A stretch of 64,000 bases of DNA from Lepeophtheirus salmonis. Its lineage: Eukaryota > Arthropoda > Copepoda > Siphonostomatoida > Caligidae. The stretch is from contig NC_052131.2 in assembly GCF_016086655.4 (NCBI RefSeq), positions 9,531,940 to 9,595,939 on the forward strand. Reading direction: 5' to 3'. Under the pieces are notes generated by a model that was given only the letters and a program-made list of their open reading frames with translations, was not told the origin of the DNA and made no database searches. Position 1 is the first letter of the stretch. Each line of letters opens with the position of its first letter. Shown piece by piece: positions 1 through 13,294 of this stretch. The position numbers were made by a program, and so were the translations under genes.

Positions 1-347
1 ATGTTATTTTTTTTTATTTCTATATTCTCTGTACATTAATTTTATAAGTCTATACATTCCAAAACACAGAACAACTTCATCACAAAATAATATTAATTAA
101 TTAATATAACAATAGTGACAATCATTTTTTATGTAAAAAAAAAAAAAAGCATGGGTAAATGAAAAAAGATAACAACATCTTAACAAAAATCTGCTAAATA
201 ATAAAATTTAAAAACAAAACAAAATAATAAGACAATTCCATTCATAGCAAACCTCTCCAGTCTTCGTGGGATTTTAAGAGGAGTTTGTCCAGACTAATAG
301 GTATGCAAGAGTTCTTAATTCTTGCTGCGTAGAGAATACATAGCACT
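1..347. other. AT-rich stretch, no gene seen
   Basis: Very A/T-rich sequence with short A runs. I see no open frame with coding character, no RNA gene and no clear repeat boundary. Confidence 0.5.
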
Positions 348-596
348 TTAATAATTAAGTGTTCTATTTTGAAGTGAAATCCATGTGTAGGTGGTGATAT
401 CAAGCCAATCCCCAATCTTTATTTCTGAATTGTAGTATTCCCCTAAAAACTCAGTGGGCACGTGCACAATGTTAACTCCTTTTGGGCAGTCTAAAAACAG
501 ATTTCTTGAAGTTTCTAAACTGGACTTCAAGAATGTGCAATCTCTTTCTGTATCGTCAACTCTCCATTTATTGTTAAAAAGGGTTGAAGTAGCCAT
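348..596 (-). CDS. small unassigned ORF, possible exon
   Basis: An 82-codon open frame on the minus strand. I do not recognise the product. It starts MATSTLFNNKW and contains GDWLDITTYTW near its end, a mixed polar/hydrophobic composition that looks more protein-like than the surrounding random frames. It has no signal peptide or membrane segment. Just upstream of the ATG on the minus strand is a pyrimidine-containing stretch ending in TTACAG followed by G-ATG, which reads as a splice acceptor with the start codon right at the exon edge. No partner exon was identified, so it could be the last coding exon of a small gene or chance. No neighbour within 20 kb is a recognised gene. Confidence 0.3.
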   Translation of the reverse strand: MATSTLFNNKWRVDDTERDCTFLKSSLETSRNLFLDCPKGVNIVHVPTEFLGEYYNSEIKIGDWLDITTYTWISLQNRTLNY

Positions 597-1583
597 CCTG
601 TAACGAAACTACTTTTCTTTTGAGTCCATGCAAGAGTTTTTTGAGTTTTTCAGTACATCTTCCGACGGTATACAACCTAATGGAAGTAAGCGTGTACACA
701 CCAAATTTGCGAGGGAACCCAAAATTTGGCTTTCGAGTGCTTTATTGCAGACACTTGAAATAAAAATGGTTTGTAATACTATGTATCACGGGGGCTATAA
801 AACTTTAGTATGACTTAATCAGTTTTTTAATATGCAAGAAGGTCGTTGGTTTGGCATCTTTGAACTAGCTCCACAATTGGCTATTCCTGAAAGTCCTGAT
901 GCCCTGAAGAGTTCATCTCTAGTGTTAAGCTATGGTTGAAATTCAATGATTCGTCTATGATCAGAAGAGGAAGAACTGAGTCCATAATAGATTTCCATGA
1001 ATTAGGTCATTTACTTCCAGTATGCAATAGCCATAGTTGAAGGCTTAAACAGCTCAGCAGGACCCATGAGAATTCTTGCGTGGAATGAAAGCCCTGTATT
1101 TCTTTTAGAATTTTCTTTCAAGCATTTTGCCTAGAAATCCAAACAGCTCACGTCGTTAATTTTATCATAGCTTGTAACGTTTCATCTTTAAATAAAAAAA
1201 AACAGAGAAAAGGCCCAAAATCAGTTTTTAGTCTCAACCCTAGAATTGTTATTCAATAATTGAAGGGAATTGTTCACAATATCTTTAGAAAAAAATAAGA
1301 GTAGCTTAATCAACGAATTTCAAAAAGGGGTGAAAGGACAGAAATGGAACTATCCACTAGGTTCATGTGGGATCTAAATTTCCGACTGTTTGCAATTATA
1401 ATTTTGGTACATTTCTATATGCATTTTTTTTTTTTTTAATCGAAGATTTCTTTTAAAAGAGATTTTTGAGCTTTGGGTACAAATTTGTCAACATTTTCCT
1501 CTGATGCTTCTAATAAAAGGAATGATTTTTTCCGTATAACATTTCTAAAATTAGATTTGATTATTCAAAAAACAATTAGTTTA

Positions 1584-1615
<32 letters not shown>

Positions 1616-2440
1616 GATGAGACAATACAGGAAAATAATAAGTTTGTATTTTTTTCTGTTTGAACCAGAAAATTGTCTAAATACGCAAATTGAAGATTCC
1701 AAAGCTCATGTATCAAATATTTAGTAAAAAATTTATTACAAACCCCTTTTTCTTCTTCTAATAAGTTGTAGATTAAAGATGTAACATGATGCTGATTAAA
1801 AACAAACCATCCAATTGAATTTTATTTCCCTCAAACTTCAAAATAGGATATAAGGATTAGCTCAGAAGTATTTTAGGGGATATATATTAATCTTCCATAT
1901 GCCATGTATGTATATTTGAGCCAACTTTTGAATATAAAAAAATCAATAATCAACATCAAAATTTGTTTATCCCTTGCAATGTTTAGTAAATGAAATCCTA
2001 ATTATTTACACTTTAAATAAATTCCTTTAGCGTAAAAACAATTGAAATACTTCTTTCTAGCCAACCCCTGAAAATAAGTTGGTTTTTTAGCCTTCAAATT
2101 ACTTTTCTTCTAAGAAGGGTAGATATATTTCAAAAAAATCAAAGCAAAAATTATGAGAAACTAGATTTGATAAAAAAAAACGGATTGCAGATTCGTGATG
2201 TGATGTATAACTAGAATTAAATATGAAATTAAATTTTTTTTTGAAAGAGTAGAATTTTATGCAATATGGCTCTATCCATGAATTTCAAAGTTTAAAAAAC
2301 CATAGTCTATCATATTCAGTTGATATTAAATCGTCGGATATTTTAAGAGTTTATTGTATCTCTTACTATTTTCTCCTCATAGGGCCTAAGGGTCAAACTA
2401 AAGCACGCTTAAGGTACAGTTTCAGATAGTGGACTTGGGG
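597..2440. other. AT-rich stretch with poly-T tracts, no gene seen
   Basis: No convincing coding frame. The stretch holds homopolymer tracts, notably a 29-base T run at 1587-1615. The open frame around it (1473-1724) is an artefact of that run (poly-Phe). Confidence 0.5.
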
Positions 2441-2449
2441 ATGAGTAGT

Positions 2450-2730
2450 CTTGCTGTAGATTATAATTAAAGAAGGGATCCGTGTAAAGAAGAAACATGG
2501 TATAGCAATTAGAAAGGAAAAACGTATGGCGCGTGTTCTCATTTTTTTTTTTTTTTTTCTCATAATTTATTAAGTCATGGGGGCATTAACATTTCTCTCT
2601 AAAAGAATAACTAACTTTCTTGTAAATTAATTGAAAAATAATAATTAAATATGAATTTAACTATAATTATAGTATTTTCCCTGCACCTATGCTATTTTAA
2701 ATGTAGAATGTCATCTTTTCTATAGCAATA
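2450..2730. repeat. dispersed repeat, copy 1 of 2 (partner at 63740-64000)
   Basis: Same-orientation similarity to the last 260 bases of the window. Both copies share, in order: a GTGTAAAGAA segment, an AATTAGAAA segment, a T-rich stretch, TCTCTCTCTAAAA, TGTAAATTAATTG-like sequence, and ATGCTATTTTAA near the end. No coding capacity is visible. The family is unknown to me; the second copy runs off the window end. Confidence 0.6.
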
Positions 2731-2739
2731 ATTCATTTT

Positions 2740-5700
2740 CTCTCCCAAAAATCATGTAACAAGCAGCTGATATTAACAAGGGTCTTAATTCAGTAATTCC
2801 ATATGTCTCCCTTCCTGCCTTTTCCTCGCGCTCTTACACAAATCCCAGTTACAATCATAAACTAGGATATCTACTTTTTTTTAGATTAATAAGAACACTC
2901 CAACAGCTATCTAGTTCCTCCGCTTCATACTATGTGCTACTTGTTATTTATTGATAATAAATAATAAAGATAAACTTTATCAAATTACTCGTCCCAACTT
3001 TTTTTGAATCTATCTTTCTCGTAACTCTATCGATAACTAAGAATGGGCATTGACCAGTGTACGAAGATAAAAAGGAAGCAAGACTTATGACACTACTGAA
3101 TTAAGAGGGTGTTAACATCAGCTTCCTGTTATATAAAAAATGTATTACTGTTATACAGAGAAGACCCTTCAACGTTTAAACAAGCATTAGTGCTGGGAAA
3201 ATATTGTAAAATAATATTTAAATATGTATATCATTATGCACTATCAGGAGTAGCCGGTATTGCTCAGAGTTATTAAGGGTCGACAAAAAGACGTACAAAC
3301 TTTGTTTTAATAATATATATTATGTACTTCCTTTTTTTTTTTTTAATGTGACGCGCTGAGTGTAACATAAATATGGTGCCTCATTGTTATTTCTTAGATG
3401 AAATATTCACCAAGGTCTTAAATATTAAACACACACTATAAAATATGGGATGTACCAACAAACGAACTTTACTTAATTGATATAGACTATTGAAAAGTTA
3501 CACAAATAGTAGGCAGGAATTCATCATTTGAAGAGATATGTAAAAAACAAGATGATCTATTAGGAAATAACAAATCGCTTTTCCTTTTCCAATCTTAAAA
3601 CTGATAGTTTTATCTACAATTTGCCCATCCCTATCTATAACTATATAGCTTTTGGAATTAAAAGAAAAAGGGCGCCGTGTCATTAAAAAAATAGTGTGTA
3701 CTTTGGACATGTTAAAAAAAAGAAACCAAAATCAACCTGTTAACTCAAGCAATTTGGAGAGTGTTTTGGAAGTTTTCATACACAAAAAATGTCTCGTGAT
3801 CTTAATTTTTCTTTGACTATATTTACATTAATATACATTAATCCTTTACTTTCATAGGCAAGCGAATTACAGCAATTATATAAATAATTTATGTTATATA
3901 TTTAATATAATTAATAAATAAAAAATAATTCCTTAAGGCCTTCATTACAAGATTGTTTAAATTAAATTATACCTTTCTTTTCTTAATTATACAGTTTATT
4001 AATAGAAAAAATAGCTCTTAATTGGTCAATCAAATGGAAAAAAGGGTAGACATTCCATATGTAGAGTATTCCTTACATAGCTCCACTGGGCTGTTAGAAG
4101 ATACGAGCATTCTCCTCGATACACAAACCATGTTTGCAACTCATAAGTAGGATGGGATTTTTGTAGAACGTGAAGAGATTCCGGGAACGAGATTTACAGC
4201 ATTATTAAATGCCGCTTGCATGTGTTTAATAATAAGAAAATAACAAAATTGTTCAGATCAGCTGCCTGTTACAAAATTTTGGAGGGAAAAAATGAATTAC
4301 TGCTATGAAGATCATAATTTAAAAGTCCAAATGTTTCCCAAATATTTACATATACTCCATTATTTAGTAATTAATAAGGATGTTTTCTCATTTTTACAAA
4401 TAAAATGGCTCTGAGAAATATATTTATGTAGCTAAGTTTATCTTTTTGAAATAATATACTTCTACGATGAAATATAGACAATAATACACTAATATTTGTA
4501 ATTTTGAGTAACGACAAAAAAAATTATAAATTTATGTCCAAGTAGTGACCTACATTTAATTAACATGAAGGGTGATCTGGTGGGGTTGTAGCCACCCTTG
4601 CACGCCAAATTAAGGAATTTTGGCAATTAATTAGATTTATTTTTTTCGTAATTCGGGCAAATTATAAAGCAAAGCAATATTTGAATTTTTTTTTCCAATT
4701 TTTTTTTTCCTCGACTGCAAGGTCTTTATTTATAAATATTTAGATATACAAAAATAGAAATAAACTCAAAATAGGAAATTTGCGTTTGTATAAAAGACTT
4801 CATTTAATAATATAGTTAAAAACTCAAAATAATCAAATAATCACACTTCTAAATACGACGTTTCACATAATTCAATACTGCTACTCGATGTACTTATAAA
4901 AAAAACTTTTTATATGGCCGAATAATCATCCTAAGAGTACATTCATACCGAAGTGATATCGTTGAAAAATATATAATTAATTCGGCGGTATGATTCCACG
5001 ATGAGTCTTGCGATTCGAGAATCCTCAGGGATAAAGGAGTGTATTTAGTTGCAGCCGATATTAAGATAGTCCTTAGATTTCTTCGGTCAGTCACCCTATC
5101 TTATGTGAGCTGTTGAGCAATCAAAGCATTGCAGTTACTGACAGCCACACCAATTAATTTCGTTTTTCTCATCTGAACTCTGCTTCCTGTTAGACAGACT
5201 ACCAAATAGAATAATTGCTTCCCAATATTTTGGTTAAAAATCGAAAAAATACTTAAAATTAAGTAATATAAGTCCTTTATAATTTTCAAAAGTGGACATG
5301 GAACAAAAACGAGTTTAATATCGTTATATATTCTTCCACAGACTTTACAATTTAAAGAATAATTAATCAACCTAATTGATATCTGAAATTGTGAGGTGAA
5401 CTTTCAACCGTCATTCATGCCTTTTAAAGATCGCATAATCCTCCTCTCCCGTGATTGAGGAAGATGTAAGCTCCTTATATATTCCTTAGTGATAAGACCC
5501 GCATTAGTAGATTTCAATATTTCATAATTAAATTCTAGATACCAAAGAGTAAGTGGAAGGTCCTACTTTGCTGATCTCTGCCGAGTTTAGTAGAATCCTT
5601 CAGTATTCAGAATCGATTTGTGATCCATATCATGAAATGTAAAAACGTCTTCGTTAATGGCAATCATTTCCAGCTCTCTCAGTTGTTTTTGGAGATTATT

Positions 5701-7680
5701 AAAGAATGACTTCTTTTTTGCATTTTGGTGGATGACTTCATTGGAATCAAACACAGATGATTTAGTCCATATATTTTTTATGCTGCTGCCTAGTCCATGG
5801 AGTACAATGCTTCTGCATCGATGGAATAGTCCATCCAAACATCAACGGTGAATATGGGTAGACAGGTGAATCTCCTTCATTTCAACTGAGAATTGGATGT
5901 GAGGACCGTAAAAATCTTTATATAAATTTTTGGTAAAATATATGAGAGTAGTACTGGTCCACATCCTAGTTGAGACAGAGGTATCTTCAAGGCAGGGGCG
6001 TATCTTTTATCAAATAACGTATTCAACCACCCCTCCTCTTAGTTTAAGAGCCTCTCACCTACCGATGGTAGAGCTGTGGACACTTAAATCATTTGAGAGA
6101 TTAATTTGGAGTTGTATTGGTCTAATCTCTTTTGTAAGTTAAATCCTCTCAATCCCTGACACCAATTACGATTTATCTCCCATTCTATTCCTAAAAATCT
6201 TTACGCTTTCAACTCCTTTATATCCTCCAATCATTATAGGAGGCCCAGCGTACCATCCACAAATAAGAAGAATAAAATCCTTGTCTACAGCTTTTTCCTA
6301 AGACTATATGGTTACTCTATAATCCATCAGTCACTTCAGTTGAAGTTTCTTTGAATAGGAGAGCAGGGATGTATTTTTCCTTTTGTATTGTCAAGTCCAG
6401 AAGCTTTGTCATCTTGGTAAAACTTATTAATATAGCCCTAAACGTAAATGTTTATATGTAAAGATAGGTCAAGATGTTCTCTTTTTTTGGTCTTCAATTA
6501 GCCGAAATTCTTGTTTTCCTCGATACATGTTTTAATCTCTTATAAGGATTTTTTTCGGCATCGACTTTCCTCTTCATCTTTTCTTCGGCAATTTCGGCAA
6601 TCCCGAATGTATTCATAGTTTCCAAAGTTAGCATACGGACAAATAAGGATCATTTATTCATGATTTCATCTTTGTTTTCCTCTAATTGCTTAACTTTTTT
6701 CCTCTTCTTACTAGTAAATGCAGAAGTTATTACCCAAATAATTTTAGTGAAGACACTTAATAATCTTTTAGAGGATAGAGTATAATCGTAGGAAATTATC
6801 AATGTATTATTTTATTTTAAATTCTTATAAACCAATTAGCCAATTAGGAATTCTAAAAAATTTTACTTGCAGGAATTGAGAAAAGTTCTGAATTTACCAT
6901 TTTGTGGTAAGAAGAAGGTTCGAATCTATAGGACGCTTTTTTAGTGTAAAAGCATAAACATGGAGATATCAAAGCAAGATGGATCCTTGATGATTGCTTC
7001 CCATTCCTCCAAGAGAAAATATAATTATCATTCTTTAATTTCTTTATAACGTCAACTAGATTCAGTTCATGAATTAATTGCTGAGCATAGTAGTATTCGG
7101 ATTTACATATGGTCTTTTATCGATGCCAACATTAAGACCACCAATTAAACCCGATGGGAAAGGATCCCCTTTTAAATTATTGATTATTTATGGGAAAAAA
7201 GAGAGATGACTTTACAGTAGGCCCATATGCGTTTACGATATTAAATTAAAATACACTAGACAATATTAGGTTTTGGTGCAACTCAGCATCCAGTGTAGTA
7301 CATTTCAAAATCGGAGGGAAGGCATAATGTACATGAATTAAACAAGAGGAAGAAGAAACCTAAGATAGTAAATCCTGTAAGCTTATTACGTCTGGCTTTA
7401 GAGCGATAATCCTATTTTATTGTAAATTTGAAACGGTCCAGCTAGAAAATTCAAACGATTTACATCAATAATCAGTACTACTCTCAGTATTTCACTTTAA
7501 TTACTTTATACTTGGATTTTCTTTCGTAAGAATGAAAGAATAATGATAACAGCTGTTGAAAATAAAAAAACTCTACTAAGATTTTCAACTACAAAAATCT
7601 CACAGGTGTTTAAGGCCATATTTTTATCACTCAAGACTATTATATTATATTTTATGGTTATATAGAGTGATGTAAGTCTT
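2740..7680. other. AT-rich intergenic stretch, no gene supported
   Basis: About 5 kb with only short frames (60-90 codons) of biased composition. One minus-strand frame at 5587-5838 carries an HGLGSSI motif vaguely like RNase P subunit POP7, but nothing else fits. I found no RNA genes, transposase motifs or clear terminal repeats. Confidence 0.45.
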
Positions 7681-7761
7681 GTAAATTTTTTAGCTGAATC
7701 GTTTTTTTAGGAATTGGTAATCTGAAGAATGAATTATCTTTTCCATAGCAGTTGTCATTAT

Positions 7762-9090
7762 TAGGGGTATGAACTCACTTAAATTTCAGGGTGAGCCCGA
7801 GTACGACTTGAACTTTAAGACCGACTCCCGATTCCTACTTAAAATTCAAGAAGGGTCCGACTTGAACTTCGAGACTGAGTTCCGAGTCTAACAAGAATTT
7901 CAAGTCCGAGTCCCGAATCCGATAAGTCACACACTTGGATAGATCTATGTACATCAATTTTGACGAACACTACGACAAAAAAAAACCCACACACACACAT
8001 ATTCTTCAAAGTGGTCCACATAAAAAAGTATATTAACATTAGAAATCTAAGTAATATGGTTTTGATTTTCATACAAACAGAAGGTAAAAAACTAAACAAA
8101 AAACTTTGAAACTAAACATTTTCCATTCGACTGTGTATGTTTACAAATTATATATTAGAAAAAACAATTAATAAGTATTTATATATCCCAGTTTGCTCTT
8201 AAGAAAAGGATTGCATTTAGCAAATCCTCCTTCATGGATGACCTTTGGTCACTTAAAATGAATTTCATTGAAGAGAACAATCCTTCGACACTCACTTGTG
8301 AGGATAGCATTGACACTAATATCTTCGCTGAATGGAAAAACGCCTGAGGAATGCATTGACGTATCTTTGTTTAATGCGTCAAAGGCTGTTTTTCCTCGGA
8401 GTCGAGGTCCATTCTGGGCATTGATGATTGCATCCTTCAATGCTATTTTTATTGTGCTGGGATTAAATTTTTGATGAGTTATCTTGGAAGGTCTTGCAAG
8501 AATATTTAATTCCCTCGTCATCCTCTTCTTCCTTGTCATTTATACTAGAGTCCAATTTCATCAGCAGTCCTTTCTCCTTGTTAATGTGTAACATTCTTAT
8601 TGTTGTTTCCATGATAGCTTCTCTTGCCAAAATCTTATGAGATTGTTTTTGTAGAAGACGGATTTTTAGGATTGTGATAAACCCTTGCCAAAAAAAAAAA
8701 AAAATTCTGGTTTTATCATGGACTTTAGAATCCCTTCTATACATATACATTTTACAGAAGAGAGCTTCTTTTTCAAAAACTCCCACGGCAGTTCAAGGAC
8801 ATGATTCTGACATGTTAAATTTCTTGGAAACCGCTTCTAAATCATCCACAATTCCTCGGAGCTCAATAAACCTATCCAGCATAAGCTTTGCGCTCCCACA
8901 TCTCGTCACACAATTTCAGATTGGTATTTTATTTGTCTTCTTTCAAATAACAGCCATAACGTTGAAATATTTTTTTATTCATAATAGAAAAAAAAAAGAA
9001 ACTCGGACTCAACTAAATTTAGTGCAAGTCCCGAGTCCTAACAAAAACATAGCAAATCCGTGATTCAACAAGTCCGAGTGCACAGCCCTT
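7762..9090 (-). mobile_element. degenerate hAT-type element
   Basis: The minus strand at about 8215-8340, read across frame breaks, encodes the C-terminal dimerisation region of a hAT transposase: SSQVSVEGLFSSMKF, then LLNAILFLRANWDI and a stop. Both ends carry clusters of a subterminal motif close to AAGTCCGAGTCC (left 7800-7925, right 8999-9080), typical of hAT ends. The termini are weakly inverted: left TAGGGGTATGAACTC, right reverse-complement AAGGGCTGTGCACTC. The nine bases AGCAGTTGT flank both ends (7747-7755 and 9091-9099), as expected for a target duplication, although the exact left boundary is uncertain by about six bases. Frame breaks and the missing N-terminal and catalytic core make it non-autonomous. 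Confidence 0.7.
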
Positions 9091-9450
9091 AGCAGTTGTA
9101 ATGATTATTTAATTCCTGAGTAGTGAACATCGTTTCCTAAATAAGTTCAATTATATTCCAACCCTTATTGAACATTTGTGTGTACTCATAAAAGACGGAG
9201 CGTAACCCTGAGATATAGTTGTGAGTCCTTGTTATACTCAGAGTAGAATTGGAGATCAACATCGGAGTAATTCTAGCAAATGTCCATCTTTATTTCCTTC
9301 CGACCTTGTCTTAACGAATTCTAGCTGATATAATGAAATGTCATACACGTTATTCTTTCTCTCTACCAAAATATTTTTCGAATTGTCAGGGTTACCATGT
9401 TTATTTTCGGTTTATTTTCTTAAACATGCTCATCGTACACAAGATTTTCA
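9091..9450 (+). repeat. dispersed repeat A, copy interrupted by the hAT element
   Basis: Contains the marker blocks of the family: CCTGAGTAGTGAAC, TTTCCTAAAT, GTACTCATAAAAGAC, GAGTAGAATTGGAGATC, and CAGGGTTACCATG with TTTTCGGTTTATTTTC. Its missing 5' part is at 7690-7760 on the far side of the hAT element, as shown by comparison with the reverse-strand copy at 62690-62960, which is continuous there. Confidence 0.65.
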
Positions 9451-9669
9451 TCACTAATTAAAAATTTGATATGAATTAGTATGTATATCAGGAAGCACAA
9501 TATACATTGCTTCCTGAATATACATTTCCCTTTACTGTTATTTCTGAATGCGACGCAATGAACAATTATCAGAGATATCTAAAATATGTCTTAAATAGAA
9601 GGAGTGGTTTTTCAAGTGGACAACTTATCCAGTCTTTTTTATTTTCTGCTTCATTATTTGTATAATTCT

Positions 9670-9960
9670 TGACAACTAAGTGTTAAGCACTCACTAGAGC
9701 GTGTACTCATGAAAGACAGAGAGTATCATTGAGAGTTTGTTCGGGAATTATAAGTATAAGTACTTGCTGGACTCGGAGTAGAATTGAGTATCATTATCTG
9801 AGTCATTCTAGCCTGTAAGTCCTTGATGTTTATGGAGCGGGATTTGTGTTTATTTTCTACAACTTACGACTGCTTACATCTAAGCTACTCTTCTTCCAAA
9901 AAAAAATTCAAATTTTCAGGGTGACCATATTCATTTTCGGTTTCTTTTATTTTTACATAC
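9670..9960 (+). repeat. dispersed repeat A, second direct copy
   Basis: Shares with 9091-9450 the blocks GTACTCATGAAAGACAGAG, CTCGGAGTAGAATTGAG, ATTCTAGC, and TTTCAGGGTGACCATATTC with TTTTCGGTTTCTTTT. Same orientation as the preceding copy. Confidence 0.65.
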
Positions 9961-10399
9961 CGCCAGGATATGTTTTATGCATCACTGACAATGGCTACAT
10001 ACGCTCGTTGTCAGAATCCCTGCGATTGTAAAGACCACGACATAAATAATGTCATAAAAAATAAAGTAACTTTGAGATACTAAATATCTGCTAACAGAGA
10101 TCACTATAAACTTATATTGATCCTTGCTTGTATTTGAATTTTCAAAATAAGGAGGACCAAAGCTATAAACCAAGTGGCAAAAGGCGTGTGTTAGATTGAG
10201 CAGATTCAGGGTCTATATGAAACCTTTTTCTTATGTAAGAGATCACTTTTATGATACTACTTCATCATTTTCTGTCACTGCATCACACTTTTTCTTCTTT
10301 AACCAGAATTAACATTGTCAAACGGTTAATTCGTGGAAATAGCATAGTTAGTTCTTGTTTAATAGAGTAATATTCACAGAGTTGCATAAAATATGACCT

Positions 10400-10870
10400 G
10401 CCACTTTATAAAAATAAAGGAAACCGAAAATGAATGTGGTAATTCTGACAATTTGAAAAATGTTTTGGCGGAGAGCAGCCGTTATGTTTTATTAAATCAG
10501 CTGCAAGCAGTCGTGAAAAAAAGGAACTAAACACAAATACCATTATTTATATTATAGCAAGGACTTAGCTGGAATTACTGGGATTTCGATCTTCAATTCT
10601 ACTTTGAGTGCAACAAAGACTTACACAAACTTACACACACCCTTTGCCTTTCATGAGCACACTCACAAGTTAACTTATTATCAGAGATGAAAATAATGAT
10701 ATGCACCAGTATGCATAAAATACGAAAATCAACACGGTAACCCTGACAATTTGAAGATTTTTTTGGAGAAGAACAGCTTAGCTGTCATGACGTTACAATA
10801 GATTATCTGTGATCAGGCCTGAGAGCGTTGGAAAGGAAGTAATCATAAAATATTGCTACATATTCCTAAA
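10400..10870 (-). repeat. dispersed repeat A, inverted copies
   Basis: Reverse-orientation units of the same family. They carry AACCGAAAATGAATGTGG, ATTCTGACAATTTGAAAAA, GATCTTCAATTCTACTTTG and CCTTTCATGAGCAC. A second start (CGGTAACCCTGACAATTTG) occurs at about 10735. Together with the direct copies at 9.1-9.96 kb they form a large interrupted inverted repeat centred near 10.2 kb. Confidence 0.65.
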
Positions 10871-10879
10871 ATGGTAAAG

Positions 10880-12290
10880 CTCTCAATAAAGGGATGGAAG
10901 ATATGGATCCTTGATATTACAATATTAAACTGCCATGTCCTTTAAATATTGTGGTGTTTCCCTAAATGTAATTAAAGACTGTTAAAGAGATATTCTATTC
11001 TCGTCGCCAAAACATCAATAAGTAATCGAGTAAATGAGATTCACTGAATGTCGAGGAATGAGTTGTAGACGGGGAATGAACACAGATATACAGTTTATTA
11101 GTTAAAGGATAAAAGAAGGCCAAATAAGAGAAAAAAATATGCTCATTTTAATCCCTATTTCGGTCTAATTTCTCGAAAAAAGCTTCAAATATGTTATTTT
11201 AAATAGAAGAATAAAAAGGTAGGGATAAAAGAACGTACATTTGTGATTAATACCAGTAAATATTAAAAAAAATTAAGGATGTACGTGGATAAAATAAAGG
11301 AGTGTTTAAATAAAAGGGTCTAATATAATTAGTTGTATAATTAGGACATGCAAATGTAATAAAAATCATATTAGCTTCTTAATTACAAAATTAATATTAC
11401 AAACTATCGGATTACAAATTATCTTGTCAAAGACCAATTCCATTGGCATTATCATAACCCCCCAAAAAAAAAAACACCCCAAATTGTTTAAATGTATAAT
11501 TGTGATGGATATTACCGAAGTTTTATTAAAAATTAAATAAAAGGATGTCCGATTTAGAAATTAAAACTTAATTAATTTCATTGCTTGTAGTCTTCCTTAC
11601 TGTAAGATAAAATAAAAAAATAGTTCCATTTGTATCAAAAATATATAATGTGTATATTATAGGGTGTTTTTTTTTATTATAATACACAATTTACCTACAG
11701 TTTTATTATAACTAATTTTACTTATGAATAGTTTTAACTTGTTTTTAATAAAATATTATACATATAACAAGATCAAATAATCATAACAATAATATTTCTT
11801 TTTATAATTTATAAATATAATATTAATTTTATATCAGATATGAACAGAATGCATGTCCCCTGCCAATGTCTGATAATAGAAAAAAAATTGAATAATACTC
11901 CGGGCACTTCAATTTAGTCTCAATAGTATGGATGAAAAAAGTTATGTAACCCATAAATGAATAGTGATAACGTTATCCATTCATTACATATAACACCTTT
12001 GCTATAGGAAAATTTGTACCCACAACTAAACTGTGTACTGATGATTGAGGCCGCAGACACATTTTGGTCGATGTTATCATCAATAAAGCCTACATAGGAG
12101 AATCAATTTAAGAAACCAAATATTAAGATATATTTTTAATATTATACTCATTATACCTATATTCATATTTCTCATTAACTATTTTGTATATTCATTAAAG
12201 AACCTCTTCATATTCTATAAATAATCAATCATAATAGTAATTACTAAATATAATTAAGGAAAAGAGTAAAGATCCATTATATCCCATATT
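10880..12290. other. AT-rich stretch, no gene seen
   Basis: Extremely A/T-rich, especially 11600-11850. No open frame with coding character and no repeat boundary that I could identify. Confidence 0.5.
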
Positions 12291-12292
12291 TA

Positions 12293-12420
12293 GAGCTGTA
12301 TTCGAGTCCATCTTTTCAGTGTTCAGATCAAGTCCGAGTCCTTTTGCTATTGGGTCTTTTGTTGTCGAGTCCTCATGCTTCGAGTCCATGGGAAAATAAG
12401 TGATGTTTGGATCTAACTGT
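12293..12420. mobile_element. hAT end fragment
   Basis: Begins TAGAGCTGTATTCGAGTCC and then repeats the motifs AAGTCCGAGTCC, GTCGAGTCC and TTCGAGTCC. These are the same subterminal motif and a similar terminus to the hAT element at 7.8-9.1 kb. No second end or coding sequence is present, so this is a solo end or a truncated copy. Confidence 0.5.
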
Positions 12421-12479
12421 ACTCTTGTCTAAGGTAAACTATCCTTTCCTACAAGTTCTTTCTTCATTTTTGACAACAA

Positions 12480-13294
12480 AATTTTACTTTAGGACTCTAT
12501 TGACTTTGTGATGACATAGTGAGGACAAAAAAGAATAATGATTAGAGCTTTGATGAATAAAAACATATATTATCGAAGTGCTTCTTCCACGAACAACTTT
12601 TGTTGGATTTGGCTCGTCTTTGATGACCCACACAATCCATTGTTTATTTTTTACGCATAGATCCATGATTCGTCGGCTTTGACGATCTTATAAACGTCTT
12701 TTGAATCACTGCCAGCGTATTTTTTCAACATTTCTTTGCACCAATCGACACGAGTCTTCTTTTGAGCGATTGTCAAATTTTGCGAGATCCAACGAGAATA
12801 AATCTTTTTACAGCCAGATATAAATGCAATATAAAATGTATGCTAGTGGAAGAAATACCCAATGATGCCTCTATCTCACAATTTGTCACATGACGATCTT
12901 GCATTATCACTTCACGCACGGCATCAATGTTATCTGGTGCAACGGCCGTTTTTGGACTACCTTCACGGAATTTGTCTTTGAGTGAGCGTCGGCCACGATT
13001 GAATTCATTAAACTAGTTTTTCACAGTGCTATAGGATGGTGCTTCATCGTCATACAAAGATTTAAGTTCATCAATGCACTTTTGTTGTGATAATCCACGT
13101 CGAAAGTTGTGAAAAATGATCGCACGAAAATGTTTGCGATTAAATTCAATTTTTTTGACCAATTAATTTTTCAAGTCACAGTAAACAACACAAATGAGTG
13201 TCGTACGTCAAAACATTCTGAGTACGATTATGCTACAAAAATGTCAATCTTACCAAAGGAAATGTCAAATTGCACCTGGCAACACTTAGTGTAG
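12480..13294 (-). pseudogene. mariner transposase remnant
   Basis: The minus strand, read through several frameshifts and stops, matches mariner transposase from the N-terminus: FHNFRRGLSQQ-like start region (about 13080-13130), FNRGRRSLKDKFREG (about 12965-13010), VAPDNIDAVREVIMQDRHV (about 12890-12950), then KKYAGSDSKDVYKIV, the first catalytic Asp in ADESWIY, and DEPNPTKVVRGRSTS near 12570-12620. Similarity stops after this point, so the second and third catalytic aspartates are missing. The upstream end at 13275-13294 (CACCTGGCAACACTTAGTGT) probably holds one terminal inverted repeat. In life the enzyme would cut and paste its element at TA sites; this copy is dead. Confidence 0.85.

Noticed and set aside
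1473..1724. ORF with a poly-Phe run
   Set aside because: Generated by a 29-base T tract.
5587..5838. RNase P subunit POP7-like ORF
   Set aside because: Only HGLGSSI resembles POP7; the flanking residues and length do not fit.
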